From Bacillus sonorensis NBRC 101234 = KCTC 13918 (GTDB lineage Bacteria; Bacillota; Bacilli; Bacillales; Bacillaceae): a stretch of 64,000 nucleotides of DNA. The stretch covers positions 1 through 64,000 of the forward strand of contig NZ_BCVZ01000016.1 in assembly GCF_001592005.1 (NCBI RefSeq), in the 5' to 3' direction. This document shows positions 28,563-36,821 of this stretch, in pieces (the first letter of the stretch is position 1; every line of letters starts with the position of its first letter). The position numbers were made by a program, and so were the translations under genes. Under the pieces are notes generated by a model. The model made no database searches, was not told the origin of the DNA, and saw only the letters and a list, made by a program, of their open reading frames with translations.

Positions 28563-28946
28563 GTGATGGCGAATGATTTTTCCGCTTCAAAGCCGATCTA
28601 TAAGCAAATTGCCGAACAGCTTTTAAAAAAAATGGTCCGCGAAGAGATTAAGCCGGGAGAAAAACTGCCTTCCGTCCGGGAACTGGCTGTGCAGACGCAA
28701 GTAAATCCGAATACGATTCAAAGGACCTACAATGAAATGGAAAGGATGGGAGTCGTGGAGACCAGGAGGGGACAGGGAACGTTTGTTGTGGAAAATACGG
28801 AAGTGATCGATGAGTTGAAGCGGGAGATGCGGGCTGAGGTCATCGGACAATTTGTGCAAAGCATGGAAGAGCTCGGTTTGTCTAAACAGGATATGCTGTC
28901 CGAACTCGACCGTTATTTGCAGAAAGGAGATCCAAATGAACATTGA
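28563..28946 (+). CDS. yhcF: YhcF, GntR-family (YtrA subfamily) regulator
   Basis: 127 residues: a winged helix of GntR type (PIYKQIAEQLLKKMV, GEKLPSVRELAVQTQVNPNT, GQGTFV) with only a short dimerising tail, the size and layout of the YtrA subgroup that controls ABC transporters. The start may be GTG 28563 or ATG 28566, both just after GAGGTG. It overlaps yhcG by 11 bases. It most likely represses its own operon through the inverted repeat at 27731. Confidence 0.9.
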   Translation: MMANDFSASKPIYKQIAEQLLKKMVREEIKPGEKLPSVRELAVQTQVNPNTIQRTYNEMERMGVVETRRGQGTFVVENTEVIDELKREMRAEVIGQFVQSMEELGLSKQDMLSELDRYLQKGDPNEH

Positions 28947-29637
28947 GCTGAAAAACGTCACGAAAAAGTACGGCACAGGCTATGCACTCAAAGGCGCCGA
29001 TCTGTCTTTGTCTCCCGGCAAAATATATGGATTGGCCGGACCGAACGGCAGCGGCAAATCAACAATCTTAAAGCTGATCACAGGCCTCTCTTTTCCGGAT
29101 TCGGGAACGGTGTTGATCGATGGCAAGCCGGCGGCGCGGAACTTGACGGGAAGCATCGCCTATTTAACAGAGCTCGATATGTTTTATGATCCTTTCCGTG
29201 TAAAGGATATGATCGATTTTTATGGAAGCCAGTTTGCCGATTTTCAGCGGGATAAGGCTTTTTACCTTCTACAAGAAATGAAAATCGATGAGGATAAAAT
29301 AATCGGAAAGCTTTCCAAAGGAAACAGGGGCAGGCTGAAGCTGGTGCTGACATTAGCGCGTGATGCACCGGTTCTGCTCCTTGACGAACCCCTTTCAGGC
29401 CTTGATCCAATGGTCAGGGAATCGATTGTAAAGAGCCTTCTCACATACCTGGAGCTTGAAAAGCAGACGGTTATCATTGCCACGCACGAGATTCAGGAAA
29501 TCGAACAGATTTTGGATGAGGTGATCGTCGTCTTCAACGGACGGATTGAGGAAAAAAAGGATGTCGAAGAACTTCGTGAAGAATCCGGATTGTCGCTTTT
29601 ACAATGGCTTAAAGAGTTTATCGAAGAAAAATCATAA
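28936..29637 (+). CDS. yhcG: YhcG, ABC transporter ATP-binding protein
   Basis: 233 residues from ATG 28936, preceded by AAAGGAGAT inside the yhcF end. Walker A GPNGSGKST, a signature replaced by LSKGNRGRLK, Walker B VLLLDEPLSGLD and ATHEIQEIEQ are present. The SKGNRG form of the signature is common in exporters of the YtrB/CcmA kind. It is likely to energise YhcE. Confidence 0.9.
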   Translation: MNIELKNVTKKYGTGYALKGADLSLSPGKIYGLAGPNGSGKSTILKLITGLSFPDSGTVLIDGKPAARNLTGSIAYLTELDMFYDPFRVKDMIDFYGSQFADFQRDKAFYLLQEMKIDEDKIIGKLSKGNRGRLKLVLTLARDAPVLLLDEPLSGLDPMVRESIVKSLLTYLELEKQTVIIATHEIQEIEQILDEVIVVFNGRIEEKKDVEELREESGLSLLQWLKEFIEEKS

Positions 29638-29667
29638 TTCATCTTCAAATGGCGGGAGGAGAAGTGT

Positions 29668-30591
29668 GTGGAAACACTGCTGCAATTAAAAAACGTCTCA
29701 AAAACAATCAGAGGAAAGAAAATTATCGATGGATTGAGTTTTGACGTGCGCGCCGGGGAGATCTTCGGCTTTTTAGGACCGAACGGCGCCGGCAAAACGA
29801 CAACGATCAGGATGATTGTCGGCCATATGAGCATCTCCGCCGGGGAGATCGCCGTGTGCGGAGTAAGCGTAAAAGACCATTTTGAACAGGCTGCCGGCCA
29901 TCTCGGAGCGATCGTTGAAAATCCTGAACTGTATAAATTTTTAACGGGATATCAAAACCTTCAGCAATACGCGCGCATGACAAAAGGCGTGACAAAAAAG
30001 AAAATTGACGAAATCGTCGAGTTAGTCGGACTGAAGAACAGAATCCACGATAAGGTCAAAACATACTCTTTAGGTATGAGGCAAAGGCTCGGTCTCGCCC
30101 AAAGCCTTCTGCACGATCCGAAGCTCTTGATCCTTGATGAGCCCACAAACGGTCTTGATCCGGCCGGTATTCGGGAGATTCGTGATTATTTGCGGAAGCT
30201 GGCAAGGGAAAAAGGTATGGCGGTCATCGTTTCAAGCCACCTGCTTTCAGAAATGGAGCTGATGTGCGACAGAATCGCGATCATTCAAAACGGCAAACTG
30301 CGCGACATTCAGCAAGTACATGTCCCTGCCGCCGATGAGAAAAAACGCTATTATATTCAAGCTGACGATACTGAATCCCTGATACGGCAGGCCGCGGCTT
30401 TCGGGGATATGAAAATTGAAAAAGCGGAAAACGGCATTGAGCTCAGCCTCCGGAAAGACGATATGCCTGATTTTATTAAACATTTAACCGACAGCGGGGC
30501 CCGCTTATATGAAGTAAAAGCCGTTAACAAATCATTGGAAGACAGATTCCTGGAAATCACCGCAGATAAGGGGGAGGCTCAGCATGTTTAA
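29668..30591 (+). CDS. yhcH: YhcH, ABC transporter ATP-binding protein (BcrA/NatA-like)
   Basis: 307 residues from GTG 29668. Walker A GPNGAGKTT, signature YSLGMRQRLGLA, Walker B LILDEPTNGLDPAG and SSHLLSEME define the BcrA-type exporter ATPase; about 80 extra C-terminal residues form the usual accessory domain. It overlaps yhcI by eight bases, so YhcH and YhcI form a second exporter in the operon. Confidence 0.92.
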   Translation: METLLQLKNVSKTIRGKKIIDGLSFDVRAGEIFGFLGPNGAGKTTTIRMIVGHMSISAGEIAVCGVSVKDHFEQAAGHLGAIVENPELYKFLTGYQNLQQYARMTKGVTKKKIDEIVELVGLKNRIHDKVKTYSLGMRQRLGLAQSLLHDPKLLILDEPTNGLDPAGIREIRDYLRKLAREKGMAVIVSSHLLSEMELMCDRIAIIQNGKLRDIQQVHVPAADEKKRYYIQADDTESLIRQAAAFGDMKIEKAENGIELSLRKDDMPDFIKHLTDSGARLYEVKAVNKSLEDRFLEITADKGEAQHV

Positions 30592-31525
30592 TCTCATCGT
30601 TAATGAATGGATCAAGATTTTCAACCGAAAAGGAACATACTTCATGATCGGGATATTGCTGCTATCTGTGATCGGATTGGGCATTCTGACAAAGACGATC
30701 GGAGAGACAGATCAAAACGCAGACTGGAAAAAGGAACTGGCGCAGGAAAATGCGGATATGAAGGAACAGCTTAAAGGAGTCAGCAATCCGGCTCTTGAAA
30801 AAAGCTACGAAAGATCGACCGCGATTAATGAGTATCGAATCAAGCATGATTTGCCGGAAGATGGAAATTATTCGGCACTGTCGTTCATCAGCGATGCCAG
30901 TGATGTGATCTCCTTCGCCGGACTGTTTGTGATTACGGTGGCGGCGGGAATCGTTGCGAATGAATTCAGCTGGGGAACGGTGAAGCTGCTTGTCATCCGG
31001 CCGATCAGCCGCTTTAAAATTCTGCTCGCAAAATATGTAACAGTCCTGCTGTTTGCATTGGCTTTGCTTTTCATATTGTTTGCAAGCGCGGGCATTACAG
31101 GTCTTGCTTTGTTCGGAGCGGGTGATGGCAGCCAGGTACACTTGGTGTATGCCAACGGAAGCGTTCAAGAAAAAAGTCTTTTATTGCACCTGGCCGGCAG
31201 CTATTTGCTGAATTCAATCTCGCTCTTGATGATGTCGACCATGGCCTTTATGATTTCAGCGGTTTTCAGAAACAGTTCACTTGCTGTAGGCATTTCGATT
31301 TTCCTTTTAGCTGTGGGCGGTACGGTAACAAATCTTCTCGCAGTAAAATTTGACTGGGTGAAATACATCTTATTTGCCAACACAGATCTCACCGAATACT
31401 TTGACGGAGTTCCGCTTGTTTCAGGAATGACGCTGGGATTCTCGATCGCGGTGCTGGCTGTCTATTTTATCGTTTTTCAAGTGCTCGCCTTCGGTGTATT
31501 CACAAAGAGAGACATCGCTTCATAA
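30584..31525 (+). CDS. yhcI: YhcI, ABC-2 type permease
   Basis: 313 residues with an N-terminal helix, an external charged loop (about 45-105), and five more helices, the ABC-2 permease plan. FSWGTVKLLVIRPISRFKIL is the cytoplasmic coupling motif of BcrB/NatB-like proteins. It is translationally coupled to yhcH. A bacitracin-like or peptide export role is possible; no substrate is evident. Confidence 0.88.
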   Translation: MFNLIVNEWIKIFNRKGTYFMIGILLLSVIGLGILTKTIGETDQNADWKKELAQENADMKEQLKGVSNPALEKSYERSTAINEYRIKHDLPEDGNYSALSFISDASDVISFAGLFVITVAAGIVANEFSWGTVKLLVIRPISRFKILLAKYVTVLLFALALLFILFASAGITGLALFGAGDGSQVHLVYANGSVQEKSLLLHLAGSYLLNSISLLMMSTMAFMISAVFRNSSLAVGISIFLLAVGGTVTNLLAVKFDWVKYILFANTDLTEYFDGVPLVSGMTLGFSIAVLAVYFIVFQVLAFGVFTKRDIAS

Positions 31526-31529
31526 GCGC

Positions 31530-31570
31530 AAAAAAGCCTCACGCCTGTTTTCCGGGCATGAGGCTTTTTT
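31530..31570. terminator. terminator after yhcI
   Basis: AAAAAGCCTCA and TGAGGCTTTTT arms with an inner GCC/GGC stem. It is also usable for the convergent cspB transcript. Confidence 0.85.
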
Positions 31571-31630
31571 AAAATAAAAGACTGCTGACATTCAGTCAGC
31601 AGTCCCGTATGAAGATCAGCGGTTCACAGC

Positions 31631-31921
<291 letters not shown>

Positions 31922-31954
31922 TTAAAGATAGTTCGAACAAAAATAATTACCTTT

Positions 31955-31983
31955 ACTTTACCAGTGTTTAAGCGAAATTACAA
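31955..31983 (-). promoter_or_regulatory. cspB promoter
   Basis: On the minus strand TTGTAA, 17 bases, TAAAGT. It predicts a leader of about 115-120 bases. Confidence 0.7.
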
Positions 31984-32107
31984 CTGTTAAACGCAATTTT
32001 TTTGAAAAAATATGCGGCGGCAGATTTTTCTTAAAACAGCAGGCGTTCATACCGGTAAAAGTTTTGATTCGGGCTGTGCTATCTTCCTGAAATTTTTAAA
32101 TATTCAA

Positions 32108-32136
32108 TTGACAACACCTCAAAGAAGCTGTAAAGT
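32108..32136 (+). promoter_or_regulatory. promoter of the metNPQ operon
   Basis: TTGACA, 17 bases, TAAAGT, about 25 bases before the S-box. Confidence 0.85.
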
Positions 32137-32161
32137 TAGGTAAAACTTCATACACAACATA

Positions 32162-32282
32162 CTTCTTATTCAGAGAGGCGGAGGGAATTGGCCCTATGAA
32201 GCCTCGGCAGCGGGTTCTGTGCGAAACAGAATACTGTGCCAACTCCAACAAGCCGATATTAGGCTTGGAAGATAAGAAGAGC
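32162..32282 (+). ncRNA. SAM-I riboswitch (S-box)
   Basis: P1 arms CTTCTTAT and ATAAGAAG enclose the conserved S-box blocks: AGAGAGGCGGAGGGAATTGG, CCTATGAAGCC, CGGCAGC, GTGCCAACTCCAACAAGC, then GATATTAGGCTTGG. It is followed by a terminator, so SAM should switch off metNPQ. Confidence 0.95.
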
Positions 32283-32308
32283 GGATGCACTCTATTTTAC
32301 CTGAGTCT

Positions 32309-32347
32309 AAAGGCTTCTTCTTATTTTCAAAAGAGGAAGCCTTTTTT
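32309..32347 (+). terminator. S-box-controlled terminator
   Basis: AAGGCTTCTTC and GAGGAAGCCTT with a T-run. Its 5' arm (TTCTTCTTAT) can pair with the 3' P1 strand of the aptamer, giving the antiterminator. Confidence 0.88.
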
Positions 32348-32375
32348 GTTATTCAAAAACAGCGGAGGGATGACC

Positions 32376-33380
32376 ATGATTACATTTCAGGGAGTTGAAA
32401 AGGTCTATGACAGAGGCGGAGAGAAAATCCGGGCGCTGAATGGCATAGACCTTCATGTTAATAAAGGAGACATATACGGTGTGATCGGATTTAGCGGAGC
32501 GGGCAAAAGCACGCTGATCCGCTGCGTTAATTTTCTGGAAAAACCGACGGCGGGAAAGGTTTTGGTAGGCGGTCAGGATTTAACGTCCTTGTCGAAAAGC
32601 GAAATACGTTCTGTGAAACGGAAAATCGGAATGGTTTTTCAGCATTTTAATCTGTTAAATTCGAAAACGATTTTTGCGAATGTGGCAGCGCCGCTGGCGC
32701 TCGTGAAAACGCCGAAAGCCGAAATCAAACAAAAGGTGACAGAGCTGCTTCGGTTTGTCGGTCTCGAGGACAAAGCCGGCGCCTATCCGGATCAGCTTTC
32801 AGGAGGGCAGAAACAGCGGGTCGGCATCGCACGGGCACTAGCGACAAATCCGGAGGTTCTGCTTTGTGATGAAGCGACCTCTGCGCTTGATCCGCAAACG
32901 ACGAGCGACATTCTCAAGCTGTTAAAGCGCGTCAATGAACAATACAACATCACGATTCTGTTAATCACCCATGAAATGAATGTCGCAAGGGAAATTTGCG
33001 ACAAAGTCGCGGTGATTGAAAAAGGAAAAATCATTGAATCAGGCAGCGTATTTGACGTTTTTTCCGCTCCGAAAACGGAAACGGCCAAAAATTTTATCCG
33101 TTCGGCCATTGATCATGAGATTCCCGAGTCGATCCAAAAATTAAATAAAAAGCATCTCTATCAATTTCAATTTGTCGGGGAATCATCAGAAAGGCCGTTG
33201 CTTTCCCAAGTATCAAAGCGTTTCGATGTTGATGTTAATATTCTACACGGAACGATAACGGAGCTGCAGGGAATTCCTTTTGGAAGCATGACGGTCGAAC
33301 TGCAGGGGGAGGACGGTGAAATCAGGCGGGCGCTCGATTTCGTCGCAACAGAAAACATTCGAGTCAAGGAGGTTAATTGA
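32376..33380 (+). CDS. metN: methionine ABC importer, ATP-binding protein
   Basis: 334 residues from ATG 32376 (GGAGG eight bases before). Walker A GFSGAGKST, MVFQHFNLL, signature LSGGQKQR, Walker B VLLCDEATSALDP and THEMNVAREICD are intact, and the C-terminal NIL domain (about 250-334) senses methionine. It is the first gene of metN-metP-metQ. The annotated frame upstream overlaps the S-box and terminator and is not translated. Confidence 0.95.
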   Translation: MITFQGVEKVYDRGGEKIRALNGIDLHVNKGDIYGVIGFSGAGKSTLIRCVNFLEKPTAGKVLVGGQDLTSLSKSEIRSVKRKIGMVFQHFNLLNSKTIFANVAAPLALVKTPKAEIKQKVTELLRFVGLEDKAGAYPDQLSGGQKQRVGIARALATNPEVLLCDEATSALDPQTTSDILKLLKRVNEQYNITILLITHEMNVAREICDKVAVIEKGKIIESGSVFDVFSAPKTETAKNFIRSAIDHEIPESIQKLNKKHLYQFQFVGESSERPLLSQVSKRFDVDVNILHGTITELQGIPFGSMTVELQGEDGEIRRALDFVATENIRVKEVN

Positions 33381-33381
33381 C

Positions 33382-34032
33382 ATGCTTGTTACATATGACC
33401 AAATCATCGACGCGCTGGTCGAAACGATTCAAATGACGATTTTCTCGCTTCTGTTTTCAAGCATTATCGGTATTCCGCTCGGGATTCTCCTCGTTGTGAC
33501 AAGAAAGGGGCATCTCCTCGAAAATACAGCGGTTTTTACGGTGATTAATGTCATCATCAATATTTTCCGATCTGTTCCGTTTATCATCTTGATGGTCGCT
33601 TTGATTCCGATTACGCGGCTGATTGTGGGGACTTCGATCGGGACATGGGCGGCGGTTGTTCCGCTTACGTTTTATGCCGGACCGTATATCGCAAGGCTTG
33701 TCGAAAATTCGCTGCTTGAAGTGGAGCCGGGGGTGATTGAAGCTGCCGAAGCAATGGGAGCGACGCCGCGGCAGATCATTTTCCGGTTTTTGATTCCGGA
33801 AGCACTTGGTTCTTTAGTATTAAGCTTTACAGTTGCGACTGTAGGCTTGGTCGGGGCTTCAGCGATGGCAGGAGCAATAGGCGCCGGCGGGCTTGGGGAT
33901 TTGGCGATTACGTACGGCTACCAGAGATTTGATACCATGACGATGATCGTGACGGTGGCGATACTTGTCATTGTTGTTCAAGGATTGCAGTCATCAGGGA
34001 ATGTGCTGTCCAAAAAATTAAGAAGACGATAA
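33382..34032 (+). CDS. metP: methionine ABC importer permease
   Basis: 216 residues from ATG 33382, one base after the metN stop, with AAGGAGG at the metN end. It has about five helices; RSVPFIILMVALIP and VIEAAEAMGATPRQIIFRFLIPEAL (EAA loop, about 125-150) are family blocks. Also named metI. Confidence 0.94.
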   Translation: MLVTYDQIIDALVETIQMTIFSLLFSSIIGIPLGILLVVTRKGHLLENTAVFTVINVIINIFRSVPFIILMVALIPITRLIVGTSIGTWAAVVPLTFYAGPYIARLVENSLLEVEPGVIEAAEAMGATPRQIIFRFLIPEALGSLVLSFTVATVGLVGASAMAGAIGAGGLGDLAITYGYQRFDTMTMIVTVAILVIVVQGLQSSGNVLSKKLRRR

Positions 34033-34050
34033 AAAGAGAGGTATGCAGCT

Positions 34051-34866
34051 ATGAAAAAATTTGCTTTTATTACGATTTTTCTTTTCATTATAAGTGTGTT
34101 TGCCGGATGCTCAAATTCGGAAAGCGGAACCATTAAAATCGGTGTCAGCGGGACGGATACAAGGGTATGGGATTATGTGAAGAAAAAAGCCGAAAAGGAA
34201 GGCTTGAAAATTGAAATCGTCAAATATTCGGACTATGTTCAGCCGAATATGGCCTTGGCCAGCGGAGACATTGACGCAAACGCCTTTCAGACGATATCCT
34301 ATTTCAATTCATTTAAAAAAGAGCGCAATCTTGATTTATCACCGGTCGGGACGACAATCATCGCGCCGATGGGCATTTATTCGGATCATTACAAATCGGT
34401 TAAGGACATTCCGGACGGCGCAAAAATCGCAGTTCCGAGTGAAGCGACAAACATGGGAAGAGCGCTTCTTCTCCTGCAGCAGGCCGGTTTGCTGCAATTG
34501 AAAGACGGCTTTGACGGCAATGGTACGCTTGATGCGATCAAGAAAAATCCCAAGAAGCTTGAGATCACGACAGTAGCCGCAGAACAGACGCCGCGGGCGC
34601 TTCCCGATGTTGCTGCCTCTGTCATCAATAACGGAATCGCGGTCGATGCCGGGCTGAATCCGGTCAAAGATTCGATTGAGCTTGAAGACGAAACAGCTAC
34701 GCCGTACATCAATATCATCGCCGCCAGAACAGAAGACCGGAACAGCGAAGATTTACAAAAGATTGTCAAATTGTATCAGTCTGACGATACTGCCGAATTT
34801 ATCAAAAAAGAATTCAAAGGAGCTCAGCTTCCAACGTTTGTTCCGCTTAAAGAAATCGGGGAATAA
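34051..34866 (+). CDS. metQ: methionine-binding lipoprotein MetQ
   Basis: 271 residues of the NlpA family with lipobox VFAGC (about residue 18-22). KIGVSGTDTRVWDYVKKKAE, NAFQTISYFNSF and IAVPSEATNMGRALLLL are typical. It is the extracellular binding subunit for methionine. B. subtilis has its NlpA-type gene yhcJ at this position. Confidence 0.94.
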   Translation: MKKFAFITIFLFIISVFAGCSNSESGTIKIGVSGTDTRVWDYVKKKAEKEGLKIEIVKYSDYVQPNMALASGDIDANAFQTISYFNSFKKERNLDLSPVGTTIIAPMGIYSDHYKSVKDIPDGAKIAVPSEATNMGRALLLLQQAGLLQLKDGFDGNGTLDAIKKNPKKLEITTVAAEQTPRALPDVAASVINNGIAVDAGLNPVKDSIELEDETATPYINIIAARTEDRNSEDLQKIVKLYQSDDTAEFIKKEFKGAQLPTFVPLKEIGE

Positions 34867-34919
34867 CAACTTTTCGCCGTGCTCCGATCATACGATTGTA
34901 AAGAATGGTGAATATCGTT

Positions 34920-34957
34920 AATTCCTACTTGACCAATAAGCTTTATTATACTATAGT
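34920..34957 (+). promoter_or_regulatory. tcyP promoter with candidate CymR box
   Basis: TTGACC, 17 bases, TATAGT. The sequence AATTCCTACTTGACCAATA overlaps the -35 and, read on the minus strand, ends in GGAATT with partial agreement to the CymR consensus. CymR represses tcyP in B. subtilis, which makes the match plausible, but several positions differ. Confidence 0.5.
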
Positions 34958-34996
34958 TTTCTAATGTAAAAAAATTCTGGGGGTGCTTTTGTTATT

Positions 34997-36382
34997 ATGG
35001 CATTTTTCGTTATTATAAATATTCTCGTCATGCTTGGCCTGATGGCGCTCCTTTATATGATGCAAAAAAAACATGTTTCGTTTTCCAAGAGAGTGTTTAC
35101 CGCTCTGGGGCTCGGAATTGTCTTTGGGTTTGCTTTGCATTTTATATATGGTTCGTCTTCAGAAACGCTGACTCAGACATCAGATTGGTACAACATTGCC
35201 GGCAGCGGCTATGTCAAGTTTTTGCAGATGGTTGTTATGCCGCTTGTTTTCATCTCGATTTTAGGGGCTTTTACAAAACTTAAATTGACAAATAACATCG
35301 GGAAAATCAGCGGCCTTATCATCGGCATTCTGATTGCAACGACTGCTGTCGCCGCGGCGGTGGGAATTGCATCAGCGCTTTCTTTTGATCTCAAGGCCGT
35401 CCATGTTGACCAGGGCAGTGCAGAAACTTCGAGAGGCGCTGAATTGGAACAAAAATCGCAGGCGATGGAAGCCAAAACGCTTCCTCAGCAGATTGTCGAG
35501 CTGCTACCGGGAAATCCATTCTTAGACTTTACGGGGGCAAGACCGACATCAACGATCGCGGTCGTTATTTTCGCCGCAATTCTGGGGATGGCATACCTTG
35601 GCGTCAAGAAAAAACAGCCTGAGCAAGCAGAGCTCTTTAAAAAAATGGTTGATGCCGTCTATGCGATCGTCATGCGTGTTGTGACACTGATTTTGAGGCT
35701 GACACCTTACGGGGTATTGGCGATTATGACAAATACGATCGCCACAAGCGATCTCGACAGCATCGTCAAGCTCGGGAAATTTGTACTCGCGTCTTATGTG
35801 GCGCTGATCGTGATGTTCATCATTCATTTGCTGCTGATTACAATCAGCGGACTGAATCCTGTGACATACTTGAAAAAAGCATTGCCGGTGCTCATTTTTG
35901 CGTTCACTTCAAGATCAAGCGCAGGCGCTTTGCCTTTGAACATTAAAACGCAAAGAAGCCTCGGTGTTCCTGAAGGAATCGCAAACTTTGCCGGTTCATT
36001 CGGCCTGTCGATCGGCCAAAACGGCTGTGCAGGGATATATCCCGCGATGCTTGCGATCATGATCGCGCCGACGATTGGCCAAAATCCGCTTGATCCGTCA
36101 TTCCTCATCACCGTGATTGCCGTTGTTGCCATCAGCTCTTTCGGTGTAGCAGGCGTCGGCGGCGGTGCTACATTTGCGGCGCTTCTCGTCTTATCGGCTT
36201 TAAATATGCCGGTTGCGCTTGCAGGATTGCTGATTTCAGTCGAACCGCTCATCGATATGGGGCGTACGGCACTTAATGTCAGCGGCAGCATGACGTCCGG
36301 CCTTGTCACAAGTAAGGTGACAAAGGAGCTTGAAACAGACACGTATCATGACCGCACAAATATTATCGAAGCTGAAATCTAA
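34997..36382 (+). CDS. tcyP: L-cystine:sodium/proton symporter TcyP
   Basis: 461-residue member of the DAACS (glutamate/dicarboxylate) family with eight helices and two re-entrant loops. FTSRSSAGALPLNIKTQ (about 300-316), IGQNGCAGIYPAM, and VGGGATFAALL are the substrate-site motifs of TcyP. It imports cystine as a sulfur source. Start ATG 34997 follows GGGGGTG. It completes a run of sulfur-related genes with metNPQ. Confidence 0.94.
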   Translation: MAFFVIINILVMLGLMALLYMMQKKHVSFSKRVFTALGLGIVFGFALHFIYGSSSETLTQTSDWYNIAGSGYVKFLQMVVMPLVFISILGAFTKLKLTNNIGKISGLIIGILIATTAVAAAVGIASALSFDLKAVHVDQGSAETSRGAELEQKSQAMEAKTLPQQIVELLPGNPFLDFTGARPTSTIAVVIFAAILGMAYLGVKKKQPEQAELFKKMVDAVYAIVMRVVTLILRLTPYGVLAIMTNTIATSDLDSIVKLGKFVLASYVALIVMFIIHLLLITISGLNPVTYLKKALPVLIFAFTSRSSAGALPLNIKTQRSLGVPEGIANFAGSFGLSIGQNGCAGIYPAMLAIMIAPTIGQNPLDPSFLITVIAVVAISSFGVAGVGGGATFAALLVLSALNMPVALAGLLISVEPLIDMGRTALNVSGSMTSGLVTSKVTKELETDTYHDRTNIIEAEI

Positions 36383-36424
36383 AAAAGGACCCGCACCGCT
36401 TGTTTAAGCGTGTGCGGGTTTTTT
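36381..36424. terminator. bidirectional terminator between tcyP and yhcM
   Basis: Long GC-rich arms ACCCGCAC / GTGCGGGT with A- and T-tracts on both sides. Confidence 0.9.
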
Positions 36425-36425
36425 G

Positions 36426-36773
36426 CTAATATGTGCGGTTTGTTTGGCTCCACGGCTGCTCGTCATGAAATGGCGCATTAGTTTGATTTGCGGTCGTGAA
36501 GCTTGATGAATCTTGATTGGCGTTATGATCCGCCTGATGCTGTGGGCTGCCTTGACCGCTTTGCATTTGGCTTCCGGGATTGAATGCCTGCTTGATCAAA
36601 TCGGCCGGATTCATCATCATGTCTTTCGCTGAGCTTTTCAGACGCTGTCCGTTTATTCGGCCTGCAAACATGCTTGCGACCCTCTTGCGGATTTCCGGTG
36701 AAAAAGCCATCGTCAGCGCGGCAGATCCGAGAACTAAAACAGCGGGGTGAATGCCGGTTCTTCTTCTGAACAA
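36426..36773 (-). CDS. yhcM: YhcM-like small protein
   Basis: 115 residues from TTG 36773, eight bases after AAAAGGAGG. One N-terminal hydrophobic segment (PAVLVLGSAALTMAF) is followed by a basic stretch and a Gln/Asn/His-rich tail (SPQHQADHNANQ). No known domain. It has a similar layout to B. subtilis YhcM, and position agrees. Spore association is a guess based on neighbours. Confidence 0.65.
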   Translation of the reverse strand: MFRRRTGIHPAVLVLGSAALTMAFSPEIRKRVASMFAGRINGQRLKSSAKDMMMNPADLIKQAFNPGSQMQSGQGSPQHQADHNANQDSSSFTTANQTNAPFHDEQPWSQTNRTY

Positions 36774-36821
36774 ATGGTTAACCTCCTTTTTATGTATTAC
36801 CATCCCCCGACCGTCTTTGTT

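Noticed and set aside
30662..31168. 168-codon open frame antisense to yhcI
   Set aside because: Low-complexity shadow of a membrane-protein gene, with no initiation signals.
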